A DNA stretch of 64,000 nt from Acidobacteriota bacterium. Lineage in GTDB: Bacteria > Acidobacteriota > Blastocatellia > Chloracidobacteriales > Chloracidobacteriaceae. Under the pieces are notes generated by a model. It saw nothing but the letters and a program-made list of their open reading frames with translations. It ran no database searches and was not told the origin of the DNA. Below, in pieces: positions 22,601-32,100 of the stretch (position 1 is its first letter; each line of letters opens with the position of its first letter). Where the stretch lies: NCBI GenBank assembly GCA_016208495.1, contig JACQXX010000037.1:52357-116356 (forward strand), written 5' to 3'. The translations under genes and the position numbers were made by a program.

Positions 22601-24354
22601 CAATTTCAAGTTCGCCATGCACACCAAATTCAACCGCTGATGTCACGGTCACCATCACGCCGGGACCGACGACGGCGACGGTAGGTGGACCACAGACGGT
22701 TTGTGTGAATGGGACAACCCTGGGACTGGGAGGGAATGTTCCCGTGGTTGGCAGTGGAAGCTGGAGCGTCGCGGGTGGCGGAACGGGAATATTCAGCCCG
22801 AATGCCGTGACACCAAACGCGACCTTTACCCATACCGGCGGGGCGGGACCAGTGATGGTGCAGTGGACGATTTCCAACGGTTCGTGCACGGCGTCATCCG
22901 CGATAGTGATGGTTTTCATCACCCAGGCACCGACGGCGACAGCGGGTGGACCCCAGACGATCTGTGCCAACGGAACCACAACCGGTTTGGGCGGGAATAC
23001 GCCAGCGGTCGGAACCGGGAGTTGGAGCGTGATGGGCGGTGGAACGGGAACGTTTAGTCCGAACGCGACGACGCCAAATGCAACCTTTAGCCATACGGGC
23101 GGCAACGGTCCAGTCACAGTGCGCTGGACGGTGACGAATCTGCCTTGTGCCAATGCAACGGCGGATGTGGTGATTACAATTACACCGCCACCGACGGCCA
23201 ATGCCGGGCCGGATTTGAGATCCTGTATCGTGAATCCGACGGTAACACTGGGCGGCAGCATCGGAGGAGGCGCGACGACGGGAACGTGGAGCGGGGGAAC
23301 GGGAACGTTCACGCCAAACAATACAACACTCACGGCAACTTACACCCCGTCACCAGCGGAAGTAACGGCTGGAAGCGTGACCTTAACGCTGACGACCGAC
23401 AATCCGGGCGGACTGTGCGGACCAGCCAGCGATACCGTGACCATTACAATCGGGAGTTGCCTGGAATTACTGGTGGCGGATACGTCAAACAATCGAATCC
23501 AGGGGTATGATGGAACGAACTGGACGGTGATCGGAGTGGGGACGGTCGGAAATGGATCTGGTCAGTTCCGATTGCCGGAAGGTGTGGCCTTTGACGCGAC
23601 GGGTCGGATTTATGTGGCGGATACCGGAAACAACCGGATTCAGTGGTCAACCGACAGCGGAGCGACCTGGGCGGACTTTGCCACGAATGGAACCGGGACC
23701 AATCAGGTCAAAGCGCCGCAAGGATTGGCGCTGGATGCCGATGGCAACCTGTATGTGGCGGATGCCGGCAATGGTCGGGTGATGCGCTTCACTGGTGGTG
23801 TTCCAGGAGCTGGATTTGTCATCGCGACGAATGGAGCCGCCAGCGGCCAGGTGACCAAACCGGTCGGACTCGCGATTGACAGCACGTTCCGGCTCTTTAT
23901 CGCCGATGAAACCACAAGTCGGATTCTGCGGATCGTGAATGCCAACACGACCGTGAGTGGAACGAGTGCGACGATTGTGGCAACTTCGGGGACAGCCTTA
24001 AATAAAGTGCAGAACCCGCAAGGGGTGGCCATTGATTCAACGACTGGAATTCTCTATGTGGCTGACACCGGAAATTCGCGTATCGTGCGGTGGATCAACG
24101 CCAACCCGTCGAATTCGGCGACGATGGCGTTGAGCGGAATCAACCTGGGACAGGTCAACCGACCGGAAGGGGTGACGGTGACGACCTTCACCAGTGGGTC
24201 ACAGGCCGGCAACCGATTCCTGATTATCGGAGACACGGCCAACAGCCGGATTGTTGGCCGTCCAGTGGGAACGGGCGGCTGGTCAGTGATTGGTTCACCC
24301 AACAACATTGGCTCAGGTGTCGGCCAGTTCCGGGCTCCATCGAAGATCCAGTGA
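19675..24354 (+). CDS. Giant secreted protein 3 (seven-unit propeller, PKD, NHL)
   Basis: The 1,559-residue product starts with a signal peptide (TRMLLALLCGCVVLTAAAM). A preceding domain ends in YPVTIDPEIG. Then come seven units of about 66 residues with the pattern GTNDFRLSDMG, VAYNSTNNEYLVVW and EIFGQRVNAATGAE, which probably form a seven-bladed propeller. Next are an Ig-like domain, four Ig/PKD-like repeats of the TATVGGPQTICANG type, a NAGPD domain and the six-bladed NHL propeller ending in GQFRAPSKIQ. The ATG follows AAGGGTAAAAATAT. The gene is intact, in contrast to its neighbour. It is presumably exported; no catalytic motif was seen and its binding partner is unknown. Confidence 0.9.
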   Translation: MTKTTRMLLALLCGCVVLTAAAMTPIGQFPFHASIKPDTTSQLRVPSPAFPQTQIASGQNLTPDEAVIAAVNRLDAIDTGWRLKNPQHWVTFTAEGITFRPRHGGPEWKWKLSAVGTAQVKTPLVHLQEVMPVTESAEGVAFHRLGITERYLAKARTIEQQFVVLQPLDLGSEDLVIAGQIDCVGAFSQEGKQWIWKTGNGAVTLGDVFVYDADGKELEAHMEVSSNGTKIVVANSGLAAATYPVTIDPEIGTNDFRLSDMGPDGDANFDAVTSAVAYNSTNNEYLVVWSGEDNTSPLVDGEGEIFGQRVSAATGAEIGVNDFRISDMGPNGNANFDAFTPSVAYNSTNNEYLVTWQGDDDTAPLVDEEFEIFGQRLNAATGTEVGTNDFRLSDMGTNGSLFFLAANPSVAYNATNNEYLVVWGGDDDTAPLVDNEFEIFGQRVNAATGAEVGTNDFRLSDLGTNGDINFGGNNPKVAYNSTDNQYLVVWQGDDDTPPLINNEREIFGQRVNAATGAEIGTDTRFSDVGVDGVGSADANQPAVAYNSTNNEYLVVWYGDDATAPLIDNENEVFGQRINAATGAEVGTNDFRLSDMGPDGNSNFNAISPSVIYNSFNNEYLVVWSGDDNTSPLVDNENEIFGQRVNAATGAEIGTDTRLSDMGADGNTTFSASSPATGFNNTNNEYLAVWSGEDVTNDEDEIYGQRFNTTIASTTLTSINTSGTNPLCNGVSGTTVMWNLTFADPVSGLFTGNFTLTDVGNTLTGEGSLSVSGSGTAWTVSANTGTGGGTLRLDMVNSTAVTPAVSNVPFTTGQSFTINAPPTTATVGGPQTICASGITTGLGGNTPTVGTGTWSIDGGGTGTFNPNATTPNATFTHTGGTGPVTVRWTISSPMCTSSSATVAITINQPPTTATVGGPKTICANGTTTGLGGNTPSSGTGNWSVVSGGTGTFNPNATTANATFTHTGGTGPVTVRWTISSSPCTPNSTADVTVTITPGPTTATVGGPQTVCVNGTTLGLGGNVPVVGSGSWSVAGGGTGIFSPNAVTPNATFTHTGGAGPVMVQWTISNGSCTASSAIVMVFITQAPTATAGGPQTICANGTTTGLGGNTPAVGTGSWSVMGGGTGTFSPNATTPNATFSHTGGNGPVTVRWTVTNLPCANATADVVITITPPPTANAGPDLRSCIVNPTVTLGGSIGGGATTGTWSGGTGTFTPNNTTLTATYTPSPAEVTAGSVTLTLTTDNPGGLCGPASDTVTITIGSCLELLVADTSNNRIQGYDGTNWTVIGVGTVGNGSGQFRLPEGVAFDATGRIYVADTGNNRIQWSTDSGATWADFATNGTGTNQVKAPQGLALDADGNLYVADAGNGRVMRFTGGVPGAGFVIATNGAASGQVTKPVGLAIDSTFRLFIADETTSRILRIVNANTTVSGTSATIVATSGTALNKVQNPQGVAIDSTTGILYVADTGNSRIVRWINANPSNSATMALSGINLGQVNRPEGVTVTTFTSGSQAGNRFLIIGDTANSRIVGRPVGTGGWSVIGSPNNIGSGVGQFRAPSKIQ

Positions 24355-24441
24355 CAACTGACCCGATGACAAGGTGACAATTGACACTGTGACCAAAGCT
24401 TATCACCGTGTCAGTTGTCATTGTGTCAGATGTCAGATGTC

Positions 24442-24545
24442 ATACCAGTTTGTAGTCAGTAGATCGTAGTCAGTAGTTCACTAACTTCAATTGATTGAAT
24501 TACTTGACTGTTTTCTAATACGATCACTTCATTCCAAAATGGTAT
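24442..24545. mobile_element. MITE-like element, family 1 (copy B)
   Basis: Bounded by ATACCAG and TGGTAT; nearly identical to the copy at 38492. The octamer CAGATGTC lies on both sides (possible target duplication, although the surrounding sequence is itself repetitive). Around it (24352-24418 and 24549-24595) lie inverted arrays based on TGACAAGG/CCTTGTCA. Confidence 0.8.
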
Positions 24546-24548
24546 CAG

Positions 24549-24595
24549 ATGTCATTGTGTCACCTTGTCACCTTGTCAGTCTGTCACAGTGTCAT
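24549..24595. repeat. Octamer array (GTCACCTT)
   Basis: Tandem copies of an 8-bp unit, partly degenerate. The reverse-complement unit occurs at 24365-24390, giving an inverted arrangement around the family 1 element. Confidence 0.75.
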
Positions 24596-24599
24596 CATT

Positions 24600-25051
24600 T
24601 TACCACCGGAAATTCTCGACCATGATCAAATCACTGCCAAATTGATCCTTTTGGGCAAAAACCAGGTTGGTCATGTCGGGTGAGATGGCTAAACCAGCAG
24701 GACCGCGCAGGATAAGACCGCGAATGGGCATAATCTCTTGAATTCTGCGGGTTTTGAAATCAAAAAAGTTGATAATTAAAGTTTGGGAGGCATTTAGGGT
24801 GGCAAAAAAATCCCATCCCGTGAGACCGCCCAGTACCGATAACGACCGGCCTCCGCCAGTTCTGGAATTGGAGATTCCGTATGGGTGACAAGGTCCAGTT
24901 GCCAGAGCCCGGCTACCGCTCGATCTTTGGTGTAATAGAGATACCTGCCATCGGTTGATTCCGTACATTCCCATCCGCCGCCTTGCGTGACCTGTACTGG
25001 TATGCCTCCCGTTGAGGAGATTTTCCAGATTTGGCGAGTTCCAGTCTGCAT
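24600..25051 (-). pseudogene. 3' remnant of a PD40/WD40 protein (probably kinase-PD40)
   Basis: Reading leftwards, one frame gives RQIWKISSTGGIPVQVTQGGG, DGRYLYYTKDR and YRYWAVSRDGIF, a PD40-type propeller. It shifts at a homopolymer (seven A on the plus strand, 24804-24810; eight would restore the frame) and continues as FFATLNASQTLIINFFDFKT, AGLAISPDMTNLVFAQKD and a final DLIMVENFRW. That ending is typical of acidobacterial serine/threonine kinase-PD40 proteins. The 5' end stops where a 114-bp repeat element begins (25063-25202), so the N-terminal part is gone. This is a broken remnant; the homopolymer shift could also be a sequencing error, but the truncation would remain. Confidence 0.75.
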
Positions 25052-25062
25052 GGTGCAAAAAT

Positions 25063-25202
25063 AAGTACCTTTTCATAAATACACTGAGAAGTACCTTTTC
25101 ATAAATTTCCTGAGATATTGGATTTGGTAAGCGGTTGATTCTTTTCGTGTATTTCGTGTGTTTCGTGGTTCAAAATATCTGGAAATTTTCGGTAAGGTAC
25201 TT
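25063..25202. mobile_element. MITE-like element, family 3 (copy 1, with duplicated left end)
   Basis: The 114-bp core 25089-25202 begins AAGTACCTTTTC and ends AAGGTACTT, with imperfect 22-bp inverted ends. Its interior contains the tract TTCGTGTATTTCGTGTGTTT. A second copy of the left end (AAGTACCTTTTCATAAAT) sits just before it at 25063, as if a copy had inserted next to or into another. An inverted full copy lies at 37298-37411. Confidence 0.8.
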
Positions 25203-25243
25203 ATAAACCTCAACCCTCAGCCCGATTTCTTCAGTCCAATCAT

Positions 25244-27844
25244 TCACCGGGTCGTCGTGGCGCTCACAATGACTTGCCGGTCGCCGCCAGCAACCGCCCC
25301 GGCGACATACATCCGAAAGCGTCCATCCGGTAGCCGCACCACGAGCGGGTCATGCAACGAAATCAAGGAAATATCAGTAAAGTCTGACGGGGACAAACGA
25401 GTCCCTGGTTCGAGCGAAAAAGCAGAGGTGTCGGCAGTGCGAATGAAGCTGTAAATGACGCCTTTTTTCATTACAAACAGGCGTCGTCGGCCATCCGGGA
25501 GTTGAATGGATTTTTGATCAACATATGAATTCGGGCCGCCGCCAGCGGTGGCGTCTCCCAGGACATTGTCACGCTCAAAGACAAAGGTTCGTCCATTGTC
25601 GGTTGAAACAGCCTGCCGAACATTGTTAAGTCCCATCAAATCACCAATATAGAGCATTGTGACCTGTCCATTGGTTTCAGAAAAAACGTCATACACGCCG
25701 AGTGTGTTGTTGTCGGCGGGTTGCGGCAGGTACCGAACGCCATCTTCTGGCCGAAATATAAGCCCGTCGGTTGAAAACTGGCTGCGCATCTCTTTACGCT
25801 GCAGGTCAAACTGGTATTTGCGCCAGGTTCCATCGGGGAGGAGCGTCCGACGTGGATCGTTGGCGGAACTTGTCGGCTGAGTGCCGGGTGGAAACGTCAG
25901 TCCATCAGTCGAAATGGAAAGAAGTTCACGGCGACTTTGCTGATCATTGTAATAAAGGTAAATGCTACCTGACGCATCAACTCCTGGTAACGCGTTGGCC
26001 GCATAGTCCATGCGAATGCCCGCATCCGGGACAAACGTCAGTTCTTCATCTGATGGATTTGGTGGTTGAGCATTCGAGTTGACGGCAAATCCAGGGCTTT
26101 CAACATTGACCTGATCGCCCAGGCCCAATCCGGCGCCAGTAAGGACAGTTGTCCAGTCGGTTTCCGTGAGCGGATGGGAGAAATCAGCGTGAATCGCGCG
26201 GCGAATGACAGCTCTTCCGTTTTGAATGATATGGCTGAAGGTCCAGTACTTTCCGCTGGCTTGATCAAAGTAGCCCGACGGAATACCGCCTGTTCCATTT
26301 GAGAGCAGTCCGACTTTGGTGAACCCATCGTGTAACGTTGAGGCCGTCCAAACCGAAATACTCGGCCCATGTGAGATGTAGAGTACAAACTGCCGTCCAT
26401 CAAAAAAAATATCCGGGTCAGAGGCTGTTCTGAGGCCATCTGACCCACCAAGCTCAACCACTGCGCGGTGACCACTGTCAAGCGTGAATGCTGTTCCATC
26501 GCTGCCATCAACTTCAGTGGCTGAATCAAAGTAGTTTTCACAAGTTGTCTGACCTGATGCACATTGTGCCGGATCACCTCCGGGTTGGCCGCGCAGAAAG
26601 AAGAGAATCAGTCGTCCCTGGTCATCAACAAAAAGCGATGGATCCACAAATCCAGTCTCCAACCCGTTGATGGTGACACGGGCCGGTGGTTCGAGGGTCT
26701 GGGTATCAAGGTTATACCGGGTGACTTCACTGCTGGCGGTAAAAACATAGAGCTTGTTTCCACGTCGAATGACATCCGGCACTGAACCAGGGATGGGTTG
26801 CCAGTTGGGAACTGGCGACCAGTTGATGGCATTGCTGCTCTGGGCCAGATAGGTCTTGTGGGTTCGCGGGTCGTTACAATTGCCTTGAGCCGGGTCACAG
26901 GCGTGAAAACTCAGAAAATAGTTGGCCGGGCCTTGTGACTGAGTATTGTCCTGGAATTTGTAGAACATCTTCCACGTTCCGTTTGGCAGCCGGACAACAT
27001 ACGGATCGGTAATTTCCTGGCCTTCAGGGACTTCCAGCCGGATGCCGGGCTCTTGCGTCCAGGTGAGCGCATCATTTGAAATAAAACTGACAAAGGTTCG
27101 TTGTCCACGCTGATTGAACGCATACAGGCGATATCTTCCATCTGAAAGTTTAATGGGGGCAGTGGTCCCAAAGCCCTGGATTTCAAAGGGTTTGAGGTAG
27201 GTAAAGTTCAGCCCGTCGCGGCTGCGGGCGACAATGGTTTTGCCATCCGTGGCCGAAAAGACATACATCAGCCATTCTTTGGGGCGCTTGAAAATATCTG
27301 GATCAACCAGGCCAGGATATGTCAGGTTGGTTTGTTCCTCAGTGAAATTGACACCGTCGGTGGAAATCGCGCTGTTAATGCGGTGTGGGTTGGTGGTATC
27401 GCCTGGTTCGGAAGCCAGGTAGTACAACCGATAGCGTCCGTCACGGAGCCGTACAATGCACGGATCCAGGGCTTTGCGGCTGGAAAGCCCGTTGATCTTG
27501 AGCCCCAGGACTTTGAAGGTTTCTCCGCCGTCGGTTGATTCAGCAACGTTGGCGGTCTCTGGCGGCACACTCGCATCCACATAATAGATTCGAATCGCGC
27601 CGCCCGGTGTGACAATTGCGGCTGGAACTGAGGCGTGGTCGAGCAGCACACGATTATCCGGTGTCCAGTTCAGACCATCGGAACTGGTGGCGCTCAGGAC
27701 TTTGTGGAGGAATGGACCCTGGGGCGGAGGTTGTTGTTTCGGTTGAAGCGTGCCGGCAGCCGGGGCTATCAGCGGGTTGAACGTTATGGCAACCAGCCAT
27801 CCAAGTATTGAGCACACAAGCGATGTCAGTCTGGGCATCATCAT
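25244..27844 (-). CDS. Secreted GH43-like beta-propeller protein
   Basis: The 866-residue form starting at the first ATG of the MMMPRL run has AGGTGG seven bases upstream; a start 11 codons earlier is possible. A signal peptide (LTSLVCSILGWLVAITFNPLIAPAAG) is followed by at least two sets of sialidase/GH43-like propeller units. Recurrent motifs are STDGVNFT, DPDIFK, RLRDGRYRLYYL, RLPNGTWKMFY, DPSLFVDDQGRLILFF and LPDGRRRLFV, ending in VRLPDGRFRMYVAGAVAGG. Such folds bind or cleave glycans, but the catalytic acids of GH43 cannot be assigned from sequence alone. It stands alone on the minus strand. Function is likely extracellular carbohydrate-related and is uncertain. Confidence 0.8.
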   Translation of the reverse strand: MMMPRLTSLVCSILGWLVAITFNPLIAPAAGTLQPKQQPPPQGPFLHKVLSATSSDGLNWTPDNRVLLDHASVPAAIVTPGGAIRIYYVDASVPPETANVAESTDGGETFKVLGLKINGLSSRKALDPCIVRLRDGRYRLYYLASEPGDTTNPHRINSAISTDGVNFTEEQTNLTYPGLVDPDIFKRPKEWLMYVFSATDGKTIVARSRDGLNFTYLKPFEIQGFGTTAPIKLSDGRYRLYAFNQRGQRTFVSFISNDALTWTQEPGIRLEVPEGQEITDPYVVRLPNGTWKMFYKFQDNTQSQGPANYFLSFHACDPAQGNCNDPRTHKTYLAQSSNAINWSPVPNWQPIPGSVPDVIRRGNKLYVFTASSEVTRYNLDTQTLEPPARVTINGLETGFVDPSLFVDDQGRLILFFLRGQPGGDPAQCASGQTTCENYFDSATEVDGSDGTAFTLDSGHRAVVELGGSDGLRTASDPDIFFDGRQFVLYISHGPSISVWTASTLHDGFTKVGLLSNGTGGIPSGYFDQASGKYWTFSHIIQNGRAVIRRAIHADFSHPLTETDWTTVLTGAGLGLGDQVNVESPGFAVNSNAQPPNPSDEELTFVPDAGIRMDYAANALPGVDASGSIYLYYNDQQSRRELLSISTDGLTFPPGTQPTSSANDPRRTLLPDGTWRKYQFDLQRKEMRSQFSTDGLIFRPEDGVRYLPQPADNNTLGVYDVFSETNGQVTMLYIGDLMGLNNVRQAVSTDNGRTFVFERDNVLGDATAGGGPNSYVDQKSIQLPDGRRRLFVMKKGVIYSFIRTADTSAFSLEPGTRLSPSDFTDISLISLHDPLVVRLPDGRFRMYVAGAVAGGDRQVIVSATTTR

Positions 27845-28071
27845 GGCAAACCACCTGAATGAAATATGAAAAGGCAACCTGGTCTGAAAATCAGAGGGTT
27901 GAGGAATCCATACTTCAGAATTTGTTGTGAGATTGGTGGGAGAGATCGGTTTGATGACTCCAACGAATTGTGTTCACCTAATTGGTCATAACTGGGCCGA
28001 AGTTTTTCCTTCTGTAAATTTTTTTGTGATGGATTCGATGAATTGGAAATTTAGGGTTTCAACCTGCGAAG

Positions 28072-28256
28072 CCTAGATTTTGTGCAAACAGGATGGGTCA
28101 CCAAGGTGACAGAATGAAGCCTGGCTTGCTCATCAAAATCCAGCCATTTAAGTTATTTTTCCGGTTTTGTCTATTGAGGCTCAGCAACTTCAACCACCTG
28201 GTTCAAATTCTACAAACAGGATTTTGAGAGAGGGGGCTGTTTGCACAAAATCTAGG
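28072..28256. mobile_element. 185-bp MITE with perfect 20-bp terminal inverted repeats
   Basis: The left end CCTAGATTTTGTGCAAACAG (28072-28091) is repeated exactly in reverse complement at 28237-28256. The pentamer CGAAG is present on both sides (28067-28071 and 28257-28261), a target-site duplication. It has no open reading frame, so it is non-autonomous. Removing it and one CGAAG restores ACCTGC-GAA-GCAGGT, a small palindrome. Confidence 0.9.
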
Positions 28257-28308
28257 CGAAGCAGGTGGCAGAGAGTGCCCGAGGAAGTTCACGGCACTCG
28301 GGGGATAC

Positions 28309-28390
28309 AGGCATAAGCGCCAGGATAAGGAAACAAAGCCCGATCTGGACAAGAGGACAAGCGGACACGGGGACAAGGAGAAAAAGTATT
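28309..28390. repeat. Dispersed repeat, family 4 (partial copy)
   Basis: Begins GCATAAGCGCCAGGATAAGG and continues with a tract rich in GGACAAGAGGAC; the same sequence starts the element at 37037. Confidence 0.65.
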
Positions 28391-28408
28391 CTCCCGCTCC
28401 CAAACGTC

Positions 28409-28572
28409 GAGACTTTTCAGTTTTTTGTGTAAATGGCTAAACTGAATTTTTTAGCTCGTTTTTTAAGTTTAGATAAACTGTTTATATTCAATATTTAGTG
28501 ACTAAAGAAAGAGCCCATCACCTGGTTTTTCCAGGTTAAATTGACTGGTTACAGAAAAAATTGAACAGTCCC
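28409..28572. mobile_element. 164-bp MITE, family 2 (copy 1)
   Basis: Closely matches 42495-42657. Ends are imperfect inverted repeats: GAGACTTTTCAGTTTTTTGT on the left against GGGACTGTTCAATTTTTTCT as the reverse complement of the right. It contains a conserved small hairpin ACCTGG-N5-CCAGGT. No target duplication is evident at this copy. Confidence 0.85.
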
Positions 28573-29110
28573 ACTGATCATTCCTTCATATTGTCACCCT
28601 GTCACCTTGTCACCCTGTCACCCCATAAACGCCAGAATAAGAAAACCCCTGTCCTTCCCGTTGGTATTGAACGATGCTCTGGTAGGGTCTGGATCCCGTC
28701 CTGGCCGTGACCGTGGGCTTCGCACCACGGCTATTGAACGACGACCCTCCGGGCCTCAAATCCTTATCCTGGCGCTTATGCCCTGTCACCTTGTCACTCA
28801 GTCACCCAGTCACCTTGTCACCTTGTCACCTTGTCACTCCGGCAGGTTTCCACCCCGAACACTAGTTAATGCCAGATTCGGGGTTTTCCATTTGATGGAA
28901 CAAATTAGACGCAGAATGTTCAGAAAAAGTCCTGGAGAAAACTTTTCTTTACTGGACTATGGTGTTTTTTGATAGACAAAACTATAATCGCCGCTCTTCT
29001 CAGACAATCTACGCCCCCAATTTTTATCTCCATCACCACCGATCAAACGCCGCATTTGCTTGGTCTCCAGGAAGAATAGGTTGCTGTGTGTCAAAATCTT
29101 CAAACTGAGG
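28573..29110. repeat. Repeat-filled intergenic region (octamers, family 4 ends)
   Basis: Contains GTCACCTT-type octamer arrays at about 28593-28622 and 28784-28838, flanking a segment bounded by CATAAACGCCAGAATAAG and CTTATCCTGGCGCTTATG in inverted orientation (family 4). No convincing gene is present; the open frame across this stretch is composed of repeat sequence. Confidence 0.65.
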
Positions 29111-29168
29111 TTTGAATGACCCCATCCTCTATTCTTATGGTATTGCCTATTTGGATAGAGGAATGTCT

Positions 29169-32100
29169 ATGCACCAACACACTCGACGGTTAGCTATCAT
29201 CCTTTTCATGACTGGCATCATTTCGGTCCCGTATTGGTTTGGGCCGATTGAAAGTGCCAGTTCAGATCAGAAATCCAAGTCTACCCAATCAAAGACTCAG
29301 ACAAAGAGCCCAACTTCGGCTGGGTCAAAGTCTTTACCAGAGAATCAGTTAAAGGGTCGAAATCCACGCCGACAAAGCAGCGTAGGCGGGGCAGTCTCGG
29401 GTGGGGTAGCTGGGAAGCCCTCGACCCAGGCGGTTGATACCTCAAATGTGCCAACCCCGGCGATTCCGGTTGGACAAAGTGGAGAAATGATTGGCGTTCC
29501 CTGGACGGGCGCAGCGGGAATCATCGAGACGACGGAACAAATGATGATTCGGGAACGACAGGCCCAGCTCCTGCCGAAAAAACCCCGTCCACTCCGGAAG
29601 GAGCTTGAACACGAGCGGGACAAAGATCTTCCGCAAAACCCGGATGCGCCAGCCGTGTCGCAGTGGCCACCAGTGAATGAAAACGATGTGTCTCAACGAC
29701 CTGGTCAGCCGGGTTTAACGGTTCAGCCGTTGGCACCACAAACGACGAGCACGTCATTTACGGGTGCGACGTTGGCCGATACCGGGGCCTTTCCACCAGA
29801 TACCATGGGAGCAGTGGGGCCGACCCAGTATTGTGTGGCCATCAATGGTCGGTTTCGGACCTTTAATAAAACAACGGGGGTTGCCGACGGCAATCTGGAC
29901 ATCAGCCCGGATGTATTTTTCGCTTCGGTCCTGACGACCCCGAGTGCCGGGGGGGTCAATTTCACGACTGACCCTCAAATTCGATTTGACCGGTTGTCAG
30001 ATCGGTGGTTTCTGGTGATGCTGGATGTCCCTCTCAATAGTAGTTTTCAGACCGATAAGCCCAATCGTATTTTGCTGGCCGTGAGCAATACGGCAACGAT
30101 TACGTCGTCCACAGCCTGGACACTCTATCAGTTTCAGGGCGACGCGACGCTTTTTACCGATTATGAATCACTGGGAATTGATGCCAATGCGCTCTATATC
30201 GGCGGGGATATGTTTGCGCTTGATACGGCTGGAGGCGCCTTTAACAGCACCAAAGGGTTTGTGGTGCGCAAAGCGGAGATGCTGACAGCGTCACCGCTGG
30301 TGGTGACAGCGTTTCCAAATCTGGCTGTTGGTACAGGTGCTGGTCCCTTTGCCCCGCGTGGGGCGGACAATTACGATCCAACCAATACGGGGCCGACGGC
30401 GACGGGTTATTTTGTCGGCGTGGACAATGCCACCTTTTCAACTCTGATGTTTCGGCGGGTCACCAACCCGGCTGGCACCACGCCGACCATTTCAGCCAAC
30501 ATCAGTGTCACAGTGCCGACAACATCGAGTTCGGCGGGTGTTCCGCAATCAGGAGGAACGACGCTAGACAGTTTAGATGACCGGCTTTATGCCGCGCACA
30601 TCCGCAATGGTCGGTTATGGACGGCTCATAACCTGCGGGTCAATACCAGTGGCGTTGCCAGTACGGCGACTGGTAACCGCCATGGTGTTCGGTGGTATGA
30701 ATTCCAGAACTTGGGAACCACGCCGACGCTGGTTCAGTCAGGCACCCAGTTTGACAATACGGTAACCAATCCGCGCCATCACTTCATTCCCTCGATTATG
30801 GTTTCAGGCCAGGGACACGCGGCGATGGGGTGCAGTGTTTCTGGTTCGACCCAGTTTGCCGGTGCCTTTACCAATGGACGTTTGGTAACCGATACCCTCA
30901 ACACCCTGCAGGCAGGAGTGGTCTATCAGGCCGGGGCAGCCAACTACAATCCGGCGGATGGATCTAATCCCCATCGGTGGGGAGATTACTCATATACCTC
31001 ACTTGACCCCTGTGATGACATGACCATGTGGACAATCCAGGAGTTCTGTGATGCCACCAATTCCTATGGAGTACGGGTCGTGAAATTGCTGGCACCAGTG
31101 CCAACGGTGACAGCGTGCGGTACAGCGACTGATGTGCCGCAGGGGACGACGAATATGAATATCGTGGTGACGGGGACCGGATTCTATGACCCGCCAGCCA
31201 CTGGAATATCAGCCTGTCGAGTCCCGATTTCGGCCTCGGTGAGCGGAACTGGTGTGACGGTCAACAGCACCACCTTTAGCAGCCCAACTTCGGTCACCAT
31301 CAACATTTCGGTTTCCGGCGCGGCCACGACTGGATTGCGCAATATTGTGATTACCAATCCCGATGGCCAATCAAGCACTGGAAGCAACGGCTGTATCAAT
31401 ATTACTGGTGTCCCAACTCCAAATGTCATCGCTGCCGGTTCGAGTATTACGGCTGGAGCCTGTGGATCACCGGTGACATCAGCCATTGATCCTGGTGAAA
31501 CCGTGACGGTTGATTTCAGTCTTCAAAACAACGGAGCTGCCAATACCACGAATCTGGTGGCTACGCTCCAGGCTTCAGGCGGCGTGACCCCCATTACCAC
31601 CAGCCAGAATTATGGGGTTCTGGTGGCGAGCGGCGCCGCTGTAACCCGGTCGTTCCAATTTACCGCCAGCGGTGCCTGCGGCTCAACGATCACGGCTACG
31701 TTCCAACTCCAGGACGGAGCGCTCAATTTAGGGACAGCAACCTTCAACTTTACACTTGGGGGAAGTGCCCAGGTGATTTTCTCACAGGATTTTGAAGGAG
31801 CAACCGTCCCTGCCCTCCCTGCAGGATGGACCTCACCGGTGACTGGGATTGGAACCGCCTGGGGAACCACCTCCACCAATCCAGACGCCGGGACAAAAAC
31901 CGCCTTTGTCAATGGCGTCACCAATATTGGCAGCAGCAGCCTGACATCTCCGTCAATTGCAATACCCGCAGGTGCCACCGGTCTGAGCCTGACGTTCAGA
32001 CAGGCACGGAACTTAGAAAGCACATTTGATGGCGGAGTGCTCGAATTGAGCACCAATGGTGGGGCAAACTTCAATGACGTGACCAGTGGTGCCGTCGGCG

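Noticed and set aside
21777..23333. 518-codon open frame on the minus strand under giant gene 3
   Set aside because: A shadow of repetitive coding sequence: the PKD repeats leave the opposite strand open. Similar long shadows occur at 9223-10086, 11407-12033 and 32714-33295.
28607..28972. 121-codon open frame on the plus strand
   Set aside because: It is composed of octamer arrays and family 4 repeat sequence (SPCHLVTLSPCH-type peptide) and has no ribosome-binding site.
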